This document shows, piece after piece, positions 9,354-18,798 of a DNA stretch of 38,369 nt. This DNA comes from Hondaea fermentalgiana (lineage: Eukaryota > Sar > Bigyra > Thraustochytrida > Thraustochytriidae): assembly GCA_014084085.1 (NCBI GenBank), contig NPFB01000008.1:66254-104622 (forward strand), written 5' to 3'. A program made the position numbers and the translations under genes. The notes below the pieces were generated by a model that saw only the letters and a list, made by a program, of their open reading frames with translations, made no database searches and was not told where the DNA came from. Positions within the stretch are counted from its first letter, which is position 1, and each line of letters begins with the position of its first letter.

Positions 9354-11300
9354 TCACGGTTCCTCCGGAAGGACTGGACCCAGGACATCACTGTGCGTGG
9401 CCCGAAGCTGGTCAAGCACGGCTTCCCGTATGTGTTTGGCCTCGGGGACAATTTTGTCGCGCCAATATTCAGAAAACAAGGTCTGCGCGCGCGCAGCATG
9501 GACTTGGTGGACCTCAGCCAGCGAGGCGTAAAAGACGCCCGGCCGAGGCGACGCCTGACAGCGCATGACGTGCGAGTGAGAGAACTGCCCGCAGTCTTTG
9601 AGACACCAAGCGCAAAAGTAACACTGGGGCCGACAGCGCGTGCAGGTGAGCGCGAGGCAGCCATCAAAGTCGAAAAAGGGGTGGCCATTGCGCGGACACT
9701 TTAGCGTGAGAATTTCGTTGGCCACATAGTTTACATGCTTTTGGATGGCCGAATCCTTGAGCTCTTGACGATCGCGCTCTGCCTGTAGGACGGCCTGCTC
9801 GTGACTTCGAAGACCTGCTCGCAAAAGGTCTTGAAAGTCTTCTTGTGAAATGTACTGCGCGAGCTCAAAGGCCGAAATCGGGTCCGCTGGACAGTCTGGA
9901 ATTACACAGCGAAGCGACTGGTTGTCCGGCCCAAGCTGCGCCTCGTTGCCGACCGAGCTGGCAAAGGTGACAAAACCGTTGATACAGTCGGCGCAGATGA
10001 GGTGGCCCGCTCCGCACGAGAGGCTCGAAGGCGCGACAGCATCGCCTTGCATGCACACGGCACAGACACGAGACTCTTCATCGGCGGCGGGGCCGTCTTT
10101 ATCGGCACATTTGTGATTCGGGGTCGGGGCAAGTATTGCGTGTGCCTCGGGGCCCTGTGCGCTGCTCACGGAGCTCTTTGCAGACTCGGTCCCGTCTGCA
10201 AGCTCTGGGGAAGATGCGCTCGTGAGCGAGCCCTTGGACGGAAGCGACATGGAGACCGCGGAGGAAGATGTTTTGTGGTGGGTCAGACGCCCGGCATCGC
10301 GTAGATCCCCAACGTCGAAGGAGCTGGCGCGATCAAGATGAACACGCGGAGATCCCTCGCGGAGCACGAGCACGAGGTACTTTGGCGCATCGCGGATCAT
10401 CCGGAGTTGCTCGCGAAAGGAAATGTTGTCGACGCGCACACCTTGGATGGACCGAAGATGGTCGCCCACCTCGATCATGGAGGTTTGGTCGGCGGGTCCA
10501 TGGCGAGCCAAAGAACTCACGAGCGCGCAGGCCGCGCGCTCGTTCCAGCAGAGACTCATGCCCATGCCGGAAGCGTCCTTGACAATTTCCACAACATACT
10601 CTTGGTCCTTGAGCAGCGAACGCGAGCGCCGACGCGCCTTGGCGGTGCGTCGCACGAACTCGGGTGTTTCAAGGCAGGTCACTTCGGCGCGGAGGTTGAC
10701 GGGCTTGATAAAGCTGGTCCCGGTAAAGGTGGCCAGCATCATAGATCCTTCGTCTTCGAGCTCGACAGTAAAGTCGGCGCGCTGGTGCGGGTGTCGTTTG
10801 TCGAGCACAAGTGTTTTGCGCAAAACGACGCGCGAGCCGGAGGCGTCGAGGACCTGAATTTCTACGGAAGCCTTGCGGCGGCGCTGCAGGAAGCGCTCGT
10901 CGAGCTGGGAGCGAACGGTGAAGACGTAGGCGCCCGCGGCCAGCACGGGCGCGACGATGAACTGCTGCTTGCTGGCCTTGCCGCGGAGAGCGACGTCTCG
11001 CGTCCACAGCGTCGCGCGTTCGAGCGGGCGCTCCCGCGGCTGTCCATTGGTGAAGACGACCTCGATCCCTTCTTCGAGGAGATCAAAGTACCTCTGCTGC
11101 GACGCGCGCGACCCGAAGATGACGCCCTCGCTCTGCGCGTACGCGTCGGCGGGGCGCAGTTCGCGGCCGTCCACGGGGTCGCGGACCCGCGTGCACAACC
11201 GCGTCGCGGCCTCCATCTTCGAGCTCCGCGCGCCATCCTCGCCGTCCTCCGCGCCCGCGCCGCCGCCGCCGCCGCCGCCGGCGTGCAGGTCGGCAGCCAT
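9354..11300 (-). CDS. PDZ protein with RING/IBR-like zinc clusters, candidate ubiquitin ligase
   Basis: The 648-residue, single-exon protein starts with a Gly/Ala-rich stretch. Residues about 45-225 look beta-rich and were not recognised. Residues about 234-318 form a PDZ domain (YVVEIVKDASGMGMSLCW, IEVGDHLRSIQGVRV), a peptide-binding fold. After a Ser-rich linker comes a RING-type cluster starting near residue 411 (CAVCMQGD, then CGAGHLICADC). Near residue 533 a second cluster reads KCPRNGHP, DGCLALTCTRC, FCAWCLKDCG and HSHVMRC, resembling the RING2/IBR part of RBR ligases. In that reading Cys548 of DGCLALTC sits where RBR enzymes carry the catalytic cysteine, but the first CxxC is broken (CPRN). 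The ligase role is inferred. It is divergent from a HECT ligase gene 194 bp away. Confidence 0.72.
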   Translation of the reverse strand: MAADLHAGGGGGGGAGAEDGEDGARSSKMEAATRLCTRVRDPVDGRELRPADAYAQSEGVIFGSRASQQRYFDLLEEGIEVVFTNGQPRERPLERATLWTRDVALRGKASKQQFIVAPVLAAGAYVFTVRSQLDERFLQRRRKASVEIQVLDASGSRVVLRKTLVLDKRHPHQRADFTVELEDEGSMMLATFTGTSFIKPVNLRAEVTCLETPEFVRRTAKARRRSRSLLKDQEYVVEIVKDASGMGMSLCWNERAACALVSSLARHGPADQTSMIEVGDHLRSIQGVRVDNISFREQLRMIRDAPKYLVLVLREGSPRVHLDRASSFDVGDLRDAGRLTHHKTSSSAVSMSLPSKGSLTSASSPELADGTESAKSSVSSAQGPEAHAILAPTPNHKCADKDGPAADEESRVCAVCMQGDAVAPSSLSCGAGHLICADCINGFVTFASSVGNEAQLGPDNQSLRCVIPDCPADPISAFELAQYISQEDFQDLLRAGLRSHEQAVLQAERDRQELKDSAIQKHVNYVANEILTLKCPRNGHPFFDFDGCLALTCTRCRPQCYFCAWCLKDCGQFSHSHVMRCQASPRPGVFYASLAEVHQVHAARAQTLFSEYWRDKIVPEAKHIREAVLDQLRATHSDVLGPVLPEEP

Positions 11301-11494
11301 CCTCGCGGCGCTCTCGAGGCGAGGATCGATCTTCGGCGAGTTTCCTTCGCGCGGGCAGAAAACTCGAGCTGGGGAAACGCGCGGCGCGCGAGTGCAGAGC
11401 GGAGGCGAGGGACCTGCCAGGCCCGCGCGCGCTCCAGCAGGTCGGCGACGCGGACACGTGTCTGCGCGCGCGGGCGTGAGAGAAAGCCGCGACC
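11301..11494. promoter_or_regulatory. Probable bidirectional promoter
   Basis: These 194 bp separate the start codons of the PDZ-RING/IBR-like gene (-) and the HECT ligase (+). The space is GC-rich with CGCG-rich stretches and has no clear TATA box. Both transcripts must start within or very near it, so shared control is likely. No specific factor site can be named. Confidence 0.6.
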
Positions 11495-14400
11495 ATGTGG
11501 GATGGCTCGTTCAAATCGAGTCGCCAGGTGTCCATGCGCGGCAAGAGCGCCCGCGAGGAGAGCCGCAACGAGGTGAAAGAGCGCATCAAGCGCGACCGCG
11601 AAAGACGCAGGCGCGAGAAACTTGAAGAGACTGCGGGGCTCACCCTGACTCGCGTAGGTTTCTCGTTCCTCGTTCGCCAAGAGGCCAGACGCCAGGCCGC
11701 TGCCAACTGGACGCGCCATATTCATGACCTTGCGGAAAAATCGTCCAAGAGATTGTCTAGTAGCAGCAGCAGGAAACTCGCAAAGGCTGTGCCTGAGCTT
11801 TCACGGTTTCTCATCTTCAGCTACGACAAGCAGCGCCCGGATCAAAGCATTGACGTGGACAGCATGTGCTACTATTGTCAATGGCTCGTGTACGCCATCA
11901 GCAAGGACGAGCTGTCAGACGTGCGCATTCCTGTTCTGTCTGCGATTCTTCTCGACGTCTTACAAGACGCCCTCTATGGTACCCTCTCGCATTCCACAAA
12001 TCGAGGAGGTAAATTCAGCAAGGAGGATCTCATCAGTGCTCTCGCGAGTGCACTCACGCACTTGCTCGAGGGCGACAAGTTCCGCGCCCTTCGAACTGCC
12101 TTTATCAACCCTACGCAACCTTCGCGCCGATACAGTGCATCCATTCCTTCGATTTTGCGGGGGCTGATCAAGCTTGACGGCATCGAAAAGTGCGTCGATG
12201 AGCTCTCCCTTGTGCAAATGCTCTCGGTTGCCGTGGCAGACTTTGTTGCGAATGCTGACGAGATGGAGATCGGCGACAGCGAAATGGGCGACCTTGAAGT
12301 GGAGACACTCAAGGACACGGATGTGGTCATGCACGACTTCGCCTGCGCAGTCCTTTGCGTGGAAGAAGCCCAGCTGCAGGCTTTGGGAATGGATGAGATT
12401 CTGCTCACGCGATTCTCGGCAAGCGCCTGGGCGGCATCTTTGCGCCGCATGGGCGGTCTGGCGTCCTCTGCGTCAAAGGACTCGGCGCTCATTCTTGCCA
12501 ATGTGATCCGCATCACGCGGGCTAGTGCAGAAGACAGCCCTGATCGTCAGGACATCCGGGCCGTGTACTGGCGCGCTGTCCGCTCGATGCTGTCCAGCAC
12601 GCGCAGCAACGCCCACATTCTCGAGACGGTGCCCGAGCTACGGCAGTTTCGCTCCCCCACCAAGGTGACGGATGAGCTCTACGCAGTTCTCGAGCCGAAT
12701 CCCAAGCTCGATCTCGCCCTTGCCGTCTGTTCTGCGTACGAGATTATTCGTCGTAAATGGACAACGCCACCGCAGGGCGGAGGTGCATCCAGCCAGGGTA
12801 GTGCGCGATCTCTTGACGTCTTGAGCGCCTCGGGCGTGGTCACGGGCGCGGTGGCCTTTACGTCGCACAAGCGATCCATCGTGCGCATGCTTTGGCTTCT
12901 CTTTGTCGATTTTCTGTACGACAACGGCGAGATGAACCCGGAGATTTTCCGAAACTTCTCCTTTGACGAGGTGTGCAGCACCTTGACCTTTACCTGCGCT
13001 GTCACCTGCCAACTGCTGCCTGCTCTGGACGACGAAGAGATCTTTATCAAGGGAACACCGCTCTCGGTGGATCTCCTTGAGAGAATTGCTCTTTTCCTCA
13101 AGAACGTCCTCTATGAGGGATTCTGGCTGCAAAAGGGCTCGACCACTTCGCGTTTTCGAGACTTTCCCGAGGAGCTTCTCACCAAAGGCGCCGAGCTCTA
13201 TGACCAGCTTTTTGAGCGTCACTGCAGACACCCCATCATGGACGATGCCCGATGGCTTTTCCCCAGCATTCGCGAGGACGAACTCGGCATTTCCGCGATG
13301 CCCCCTTCGACGCGCGAGGCACCGCGGAATCGTGCCGGCCGGAGACGCATGCCACTTCAGAACGGTGCCCGGGCATGGTTTCAACAGCGTTCAGGACTAC
13401 CCCGTGCTGAAGTGCTTGGTCACGCTTCTGGCGGCACAATGGATCTCGATGATGGTCTCGAGAACGACGAATCAGATTCTGATGCTGAGAGCGGGGACAG
13501 CGACTCTGATGAGGATGGAGCAAGTGCCGCCAAGGCTGGCATCACGCCCGAGAACGCCTCGGAACGTGTCAAGCAAGTCTTGCGTACATTACCAGAGACG
13601 GTCCCTTTTGACCAACGCACGCGCGTGTTCTCGCACTACCTCTCCAACGATCGCCGCTCCGTGGTGTCGCGACGCATGCACAGTAACTTTACGCGGATCA
13701 CGGTACATCGCGGTAGCGTGTACCAAGATGCCTTGGAGACCCTCGGGGGCAAAGGCCCTTTCAAGGGCCGCATCCAGGTCGTCTTTAAGAATCAACAGGG
13801 CCTCGACGAGAGGGGTATCGACGGCGGTGGTCTTTTCAAAGAGTTTATGTTGGATCTTATGAACGAAGCCTTTGACCTCGACAATGGTCTTTGGAAGGCG
13901 ACAGCGAACCAAGAAATATACCCGAATCCTGACCGCGCCTGCGCGGCGCCTGAAAAGCTGCGGCAGTACGAGTTTATTGGTGTCATGCTCGGCAAGGCCA
14001 TCTACGAGGGCATTCTCTTGGAACTGAGTCTGGCGCCGTTCTTTCTGAACTCGATCTTGGGCCGCCGAAATCACCTCCACGATCTCCAGAGCCTTGATCC
14101 CGAGATTTATCGCAATGTGATTCATCTCAAGTCACTGGCAGACCCCGCGAGCGTGGGTTTGACGTTTAGCACTGTCTCGACGCGAAATGGTGTCTCGGAG
14201 GAAGTCGACTTGATTCCCAATGGGTCGCGCATCGAGGTCAGCAAGGCCAACTACCTCCAGTATGTCCTGCGTCTTTCGAGCTATCGTCTGAACGAGGAGT
14301 TCCGTCCGCAGACCATGGCATTTTTGAGCGGTTTCACCTCAATGATCTCGGAAAAGTGGATCCAGATGTTCAAGCCTCGTGAGCTGCAGCTCGTGATTGG

Positions 14401-14764
14401 TGGCTCGGATGAGGGCTTTAGCGTCGCTGAGATGCGAGCTGCTTGCGCGTACAGCAATGGCTATCACGCTTCGCAACCATTTATTCAAGACTTTTGGGCA
14501 ATCGTGGAAGAGATGGACAAGGAGGAGCGTGGTCTCTTGCTTCGCTTCATCACCTCGTGCAGCAAACCGCCGCTGCAAGGTTTTAAATCGCTCAAGCCTT
14601 CACTCTGCATCGGGCGCGTCTCCATTGAGAACGACGACGACCGCCTTCCGACCGCGAGCACCTGCGTGAACTTCTTTAAACTCCCCGAATACTCGAGCAA
14701 GGCTGTTCTCCGTGAAAAGATTTTCATCGCGATCAAAAGCGCTTCGGGCTTTGAACTCTCATGA
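11495..14764 (+). CDS. UBE3C: HECT E3 ubiquitin ligase, UBE3C/Hul5 type
   Basis: At 1089 residues it is close to animal UBE3C. The N-terminus (GSFKSSRQVSMRGKS, then a strongly basic helix) matches UBE3C/Hul5 proteins; the following helix is a degenerate IQ-like segment. The middle is helical, with an acidic Asp/Ser insert at about residues 650-672. The HECT domain spans about 728-1089: NQQGLDERGIDGGGLFKEF is the N-lobe signature and ASTCVNFFKLPEYSS carries the catalytic Cys1057, which accepts ubiquitin from an E2. The end IAIKSASGFELS has the usual hydrophobic finish. Hul5/UBE3C extends ubiquitin chains on proteasome-bound substrates and aids turnover of misfolded proteins. No intron. The start is the first ATG after the shared promoter, and the residues right after it fit the family. 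Confidence 0.93.
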   Translation: MWDGSFKSSRQVSMRGKSAREESRNEVKERIKRDRERRRREKLEETAGLTLTRVGFSFLVRQEARRQAAANWTRHIHDLAEKSSKRLSSSSSRKLAKAVPELSRFLIFSYDKQRPDQSIDVDSMCYYCQWLVYAISKDELSDVRIPVLSAILLDVLQDALYGTLSHSTNRGGKFSKEDLISALASALTHLLEGDKFRALRTAFINPTQPSRRYSASIPSILRGLIKLDGIEKCVDELSLVQMLSVAVADFVANADEMEIGDSEMGDLEVETLKDTDVVMHDFACAVLCVEEAQLQALGMDEILLTRFSASAWAASLRRMGGLASSASKDSALILANVIRITRASAEDSPDRQDIRAVYWRAVRSMLSSTRSNAHILETVPELRQFRSPTKVTDELYAVLEPNPKLDLALAVCSAYEIIRRKWTTPPQGGGASSQGSARSLDVLSASGVVTGAVAFTSHKRSIVRMLWLLFVDFLYDNGEMNPEIFRNFSFDEVCSTLTFTCAVTCQLLPALDDEEIFIKGTPLSVDLLERIALFLKNVLYEGFWLQKGSTTSRFRDFPEELLTKGAELYDQLFERHCRHPIMDDARWLFPSIREDELGISAMPPSTREAPRNRAGRRRMPLQNGARAWFQQRSGLPRAEVLGHASGGTMDLDDGLENDESDSDAESGDSDSDEDGASAAKAGITPENASERVKQVLRTLPETVPFDQRTRVFSHYLSNDRRSVVSRRMHSNFTRITVHRGSVYQDALETLGGKGPFKGRIQVVFKNQQGLDERGIDGGGLFKEFMLDLMNEAFDLDNGLWKATANQEIYPNPDRACAAPEKLRQYEFIGVMLGKAIYEGILLELSLAPFFLNSILGRRNHLHDLQSLDPEIYRNVIHLKSLADPASVGLTFSTVSTRNGVSEEVDLIPNGSRIEVSKANYLQYVLRLSSYRLNEEFRPQTMAFLSGFTSMISEKWIQMFKPRELQLVIGGSDEGFSVAEMRAACAYSNGYHASQPFIQDFWAIVEEMDKEERGLLLRFITSCSKPPLQGFKSLKPSLCIGRVSIENDDDRLPTASTCVNFFKLPEYSSKAVLREKIFIAIKSASGFELS

Positions 14765-15190
14765 AAACGAGGGAGCAAGGCGAGCGCTACCTTGGGTAAA
14801 GCGAAGTCACGCTGCTATGTCCGGGCGAATTGTACTAACAAAACACAAGCAATAGTAAATCACGCAGAAACATGTCTTCTTGTTTCTCTGTTGGAAGAAG
14901 GGGCGCGTTTTTTTGGGGGGCAAACTAGAGTGAGGTATCTATAGCCAATTCGTGTAAACGTGACGAGTCATGGTTTTCATTTCAAGGTATGGATTCAAAC
15001 GCGACTACTACGCAAAGAGGGAAATCCAACAGTAAAGGGGAAAAGAAAGAGGATTTGATTTGGTAGTCTGAAAGATTAAAGATAAGAAATGTTGCGTTGA
15101 TGAAAAAGGGAGACGCGCTGCTCCACGCAACAAAAGAAGTGGGTGGGCAAGAGACGGTGCGGATGCGATTGAATGTGCAAAGTGCTCGTC
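14765..15190. other. Convergent intergenic spacer
   Basis: This is the 3' space between the HECT ligase (+) and aspartate aminotransferase (-). It is AT-richer, with a T-run and G-run at about 14910-14922. No gene or exact AATAAA in a convincing position is seen. Confidence 0.5.
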
Positions 15191-16477
15191 TTACTTGGTC
15201 ACCTCGTGGAGCGCAGCAGCCAAGTAGCTAACGTTCTCCTTGGTCACACCGGCCATGGAGATACGGCCGTCCTTGGTCATGTAGACGTGGTGCTTCTCGC
15301 GCATCTCAAGAACCTGGTCCTCGGTGATGCCCGAGTAGCAGAACATGCCGATCTGGTCGGTCACGTGGCTCCAGTCACGCGAGGAGCCCTCCTTTTCGAG
15401 GTTGGACTTGAGCAGATCACGCATGCGAATGATGCGATCCGCCATGCTCTTGCACTCCTCACGCCACTGCTTCTCGAGAGCCGGGTCGCTGAGAATCGTC
15501 TGTACAATGCGCGCGCCGTTGGCGGGCGGGTTCGAGTACATGGGGCGGATGAGAAGCTTGAGCTGGGACTCAACGCGAGCGGCCTCGTCCTTGTCGGCGC
15601 AGACGACACTGAGCGCGCCGACGCGCTCGCCGTAGAGGCCAAAGTTCTTGGCAAACGACTGGCCGAGCAGGACCTGGTGGCCCTCATCGACAAAGAGGCG
15701 GATCGCGCCGGCATCCTTCTCGGCGTCGCCGGAGGCAAAGCCCTGGTAGGCGCAGTCAAAGAAGGGGACGTGCTTCTTGGTCTTCATGACGTCCGAGATC
15801 TCGCGCCACTGATCCATGGTCGGGTCGGAGCCCGTGGGGTTGTGGGCGCAGGCGTGCAGAAGGAAGGCCGAGCCGTCGGGAGCGTCCTTCATGTCCTTGA
15901 TCATGCCCTCGACGTTGACGCCCACAATGTCGCGGTCAAAGTAGGTGTACTGCTTGACCTCCATGCCGGCGTCGCGGAAGATGGGAATGTGGTTGCCCCA
16001 GGTCGGGTTGGGCATGTAGATGGCGTTCTGCGCCGAGATGCCAAAGCGGTTGAAGAACTCGCCTACGAGACGGCAGGCGCCCGTGCCGGAGAGGGTCTGC
16101 ACGCCGGCGATGCGTCCCTCCTTGAGCGGCGCGCTGTTGTCGCCGTATCCAAAGCGGAGCGAGAGGTCGACAAAGGAGGGCAGGCCGGAGATACCAAGGT
16201 ACTCCTTGTTGACGCCGTCCTCGAGGATCTTCTTTTCGGCGGCGCGCACGGACGGGAGCACCCAGGGCTTTCCGTCCTCGCCGCGGTAGGCGCCGACGCC
16301 CAGGCTCACCTTGCGCGGGTCCGTGTCCTTGTTGTACATCTCCGTCAGCCCGAGGATAGGGTCCGCCGGGCCCATGGGCACCTCGGCCCACGTGCTGGCC
16401 AGACGCGAGCCCGCCGCCGCGCCCACCGCGCCGCGCCCGCGGGCCGCCGCCGCCGCCACGCCTCCGCGCGCGAGCAT
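15191..16477 (-). CDS. GOT2: Aspartate aminotransferase, mitochondrial
   Basis: The 428-residue protein aligns with class I aspartate aminotransferases from end to end. It swaps the amino group between aspartate and 2-oxoglutarate using PLP, in the malate-aspartate shuttle and nitrogen metabolism. Lys277 in GQSFAKNFGLYGERVG is the PLP-binding lysine. Other family blocks are VSLGVGAYRGEDGKPWVLP, the NPTWGNH stretch, HACAHNPTGSDPT and FFDCAYQGFASGD. The first 28 residues are Arg/Ala/Gly-rich without acidic residues, a typical mitochondrial presequence, so the protein is assigned to mitochondria. Its length fits precursor forms of the family. No intron. The plus strand shows a long antisense open frame over this gene, explained by GC-rich codon bias. 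Confidence 0.96.
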   Translation of the reverse strand: MLARGGVAAAAARGRGAVGAAAGSRLASTWAEVPMGPADPILGLTEMYNKDTDPRKVSLGVGAYRGEDGKPWVLPSVRAAEKKILEDGVNKEYLGISGLPSFVDLSLRFGYGDNSAPLKEGRIAGVQTLSGTGACRLVGEFFNRFGISAQNAIYMPNPTWGNHIPIFRDAGMEVKQYTYFDRDIVGVNVEGMIKDMKDAPDGSAFLLHACAHNPTGSDPTMDQWREISDVMKTKKHVPFFDCAYQGFASGDAEKDAGAIRLFVDEGHQVLLGQSFAKNFGLYGERVGALSVVCADKDEAARVESQLKLLIRPMYSNPPANGARIVQTILSDPALEKQWREECKSMADRIIRMRDLLKSNLEKEGSSRDWSHVTDQIGMFCYSGITEDQVLEMREKHHVYMTKDGRISMAGVTKENVSYLAAALHEVTK

Positions 16478-18273
16478 CCTGCCTCGGTCCGTCTCGCCGC
16501 GCCTCTCTCGGTCCCCTCGTGCGCCGCTGCTGTCGCTGCTGTCGTCGTTGTTCGCGCTTTGCTTTCGCTCTGCTTTGCTCGATCTTTTGCCTTCTTTTCT
16601 TCAATGCCTTCCTTCTAGTTAGTTACTAGGCCGCGGTTTCGTGTTTTTACTGCAGTGCCGACTGACGGATGCGACGATCGAGCTCTGCAAACTCAACTGA
16701 CCAAGCGCAGGCAGATAGATCGTCTTGAGCTTGAGCTTGAGCTTGGGCTTGAGCTTGAGCTTGAGCTTGGGCTCGAGCCCGATTTTGGTTTTTGGTGCAG
16801 ATCTAGATCTTGGTGAAGAAGGAGAAGAAGAAGGAGACTGAGAAAAAGCGCCGCAAGGAGCGAGTGGACGGCGGCCACGAACTTGCAGGAAGAGGAGGCG
16901 AGGAGGGAAGGAATGAGGAGCGATCGAGGGCAAGTTTCAGGAAAATGGTGCCATGAACGAGGGCCGACCGACGAAAAGGTCCGGCAAGGAAGGAATGAGC
17001 GGGCATTGGATGGATACCGCTGCGCTTGCGTACGCCACGGGTCGATTGTTGCAAAATGCAGCGTCTGCCATCGATAAGAGAAGAGAAGAGCCAGAGTCCA
17101 GGCTGCTGGTGCCGATGCTGTCAGGCTGCAGACGCCGCGTTCTTCGAATCGTCGCCCATGTGGCTGGCATCGCATCGCCTCGTCGGACCATCAGCCTATG
17201 TAGCATCATTCTTACGTACACCATCATCCGTCACAACATCCATACAATGGCACGCGAGACTCCTCGACCCAGCCCGGGCCGGTGGAAATCCAGATCAGAC
17301 CAAGCCGACCAGACCCAAGCTGCTTGCAGTGCGCCGCAGACGCGCCCGCCCCGCGCGGAGAGGTCGCCGACCGGTGCGCGCGCGGCGAGCCGCGGAAGCG
17401 GAGACGGCCTCGCGCGGTTTCCCGCCCCCCGGCGCCGCGGGGTGGAGGCCGGGCCTGGCCCGGGGGAGCCAGAGGACGCCCTCTTGGGCCGCCCTTGGGC
17501 CGCCTGCGCAGGCGCGGCGCCGGTCCGGGAGCGGGCGGCAGGAAGCAGGCGCGCGGAAGCGGCGATGGGCGAGGGCGAGGGCAACGACAGCGAGGTAGAG
17601 GAAGAGGACAGAATGGGGCGAGGGCGCTGGCGAGATCCTGCGTGCCGGAGGATGCGGTGGAGCTGGGAGGAAAATTTGCGCGAAAGATGTGGGAGCGAAG
17701 AGCACGAGCTCGAGAAACGTGCGACTCGTACTCGACGAAGCCCTTGCATCCCTGGAGTGAAGATGGAGGAGGAGAATGACGAGGCAAGGTGCGAGTGCCA
17801 GCCAGCCAGATGAACTGTCATTTTTACGGCATGGGTTCGAGATGGCGAAGAAATTGAGCCCATGAAGAGTCTGGACCAAGGTTTGGACGTTGCAATACAT
17901 ACACAAAAGCAATCGAGTGACTAGCTGCGCTTGAACTCTGTATACGAGCCAGGTCATGGGCACAGGCCTACGCAACAACCGGCTGCTGCTCATACGCTCA
18001 TTCGTGGCGTGATAGGCCTATACCGCACGAGCGTCAACAAGCACAAGCACGAGCACAAGTTCTACTACAGGTGCACGCACATCAAGCACATCAAGCACAA
18101 CGCGGCGGAAAGCACTTTCAGCGGCCCGAAGAGCCAAACAAACACCCTGACGCGCACAAGGTGGCCACTGTCGGCGACGCAGGGCAAGGCAGAGCAAAGC
18201 CCGAAGGAGACGCGCGCGACCTCCGAGGAGCACGCTCGCGACGCGGAGCCAGAGGCGCCTCTGGAGCGCGAGG
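16478..18273. other. Divergent intergenic region, GC-rich with repeats
   Basis: This 1.8 kb lies between the divergent aminotransferase (-) and SelW-like (+) genes and should hold both promoters. A higher-order hexamer repeat lies at 16724-16780. The part 17260-17600 is extremely GC-rich, so open frames exist on both strands (for example 16953-17813 plus and 17231-17863 minus), but they are Arg/Pro/Ser-rich, mirror each other and match no family. The part 17820-18110 is less GC-rich. No gene is called. Confidence 0.5.
16724..16780. repeat. Higher-order hexamer repeat (24-bp unit, two copies)
   Basis: Three GAGCTT units followed by one GGGCTT-type unit make a 24-bp block that occurs twice in a row, the second ending GGGCTC. 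It lies about 250 bp upstream of the aminotransferase start codon. Confidence 0.85.
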
Positions 18274-18798
18274 ATGAGCGCGGCGACGGCGCTCCACGGC
18301 GGGCCGGCCTCGAGCTGGGAGGCGCAAGGCGGGCCGGAGGTGCGCGCAGGCGCGTCGTGGGTCGCGGTGGCCGGAGGACTCGTGGCGGCTGCCGCCGCCG
18401 CGGCCGGCCTCGCGGCGCTCGCGAAGCGCAGCCGCGAGCAGCGCAGGGACGCGACGGCGCGGGCCGCCGAGGCGAAGCAGGCGAGCGCAGAAGCCTGCCA
18501 GCTGCAGGCCGCCAAGCCCTCCGTCGAGATCGCCTACTGCTGCAAGTGCAAATGGGGACTTCGCGCCGCCTGGATGGCCCAGGAACTGCTCAGCACCTTT
18601 GAGGCGGACCTGCGCAGCGTCAATCTTGCGCCATCCATGGAGGGCGGGACCTACAAGATCACGCTGCAGCCTTCTGGCCAAGTCATCTGGGACCGTCGCG
18701 TCGACGGCGGTTTTCCTGAGGCCAAGGAGGCCAAGCGCCGACTCCGCGACTCCATCTCGCCGGATCGGGCTCTCGGGCGCTGCCTCGACTGCAAGTAA
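18274..18798 (+). CDS. Membrane-anchored SelW-like (Rdx family) protein, Cys form
   Basis: The 174-residue protein has a hydrophobic Ala/Val segment at about residues 28-50 (SWVAVAGGLVAAAAAAAG), followed by basic residues and a short charged linker. Residues about 84-170 are a SelT/SelW/SelH (Rdx) thioredoxin-like domain. IAYCCKCKWGLRAAWMAQEL carries the redox motif Cys89-x-x-Cys92, where selenoprotein W has CxxU; GQVIWDRRVDGGFPEAKEAK and ISPDRALGR are the other family blocks. The domain resembles bacterial and algal Rdx proteins more than animal SelW. A redox role is inferred from the family; the substrate is unknown. The N-terminal membrane segment is unusual for SelW, which is normally soluble. 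No intron. A diverged copy of the last 42 bp follows the stop codon. Confidence 0.85.
   Translation: MSAATALHGGPASSWEAQGGPEVRAGASWVAVAGGLVAAAAAAAGLAALAKRSREQRRDATARAAEAKQASAEACQLQAAKPSVEIAYCCKCKWGLRAAWMAQELLSTFEADLRSVNLAPSMEGGTYKITLQPSGQVIWDRRVDGGFPEAKEAKRRLRDSISPDRALGRCLDCK

Noticed and set aside
10338..11576. 412-codon open frame on the plus strand
   Set aside because: It is antisense to the PDZ/RING-like gene, and the true domains are on the other strand.
15173..16618. 481-codon open frame on the plus strand
   Set aside because: It lies antisense over the clear aspartate aminotransferase gene and mirrors its codon bias; no family match.
16724..16780. CRISPR-like array
   Set aside because: The units are contiguous hexamers without spacers, in a eukaryotic promoter region.
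16953..17863. Long open frames on both strands (286 and 210 codons)
   Set aside because: Extreme GC content removes stop codons by chance; the products are low-complexity Arg/Ser/Pro mixtures with no recognisable domain.
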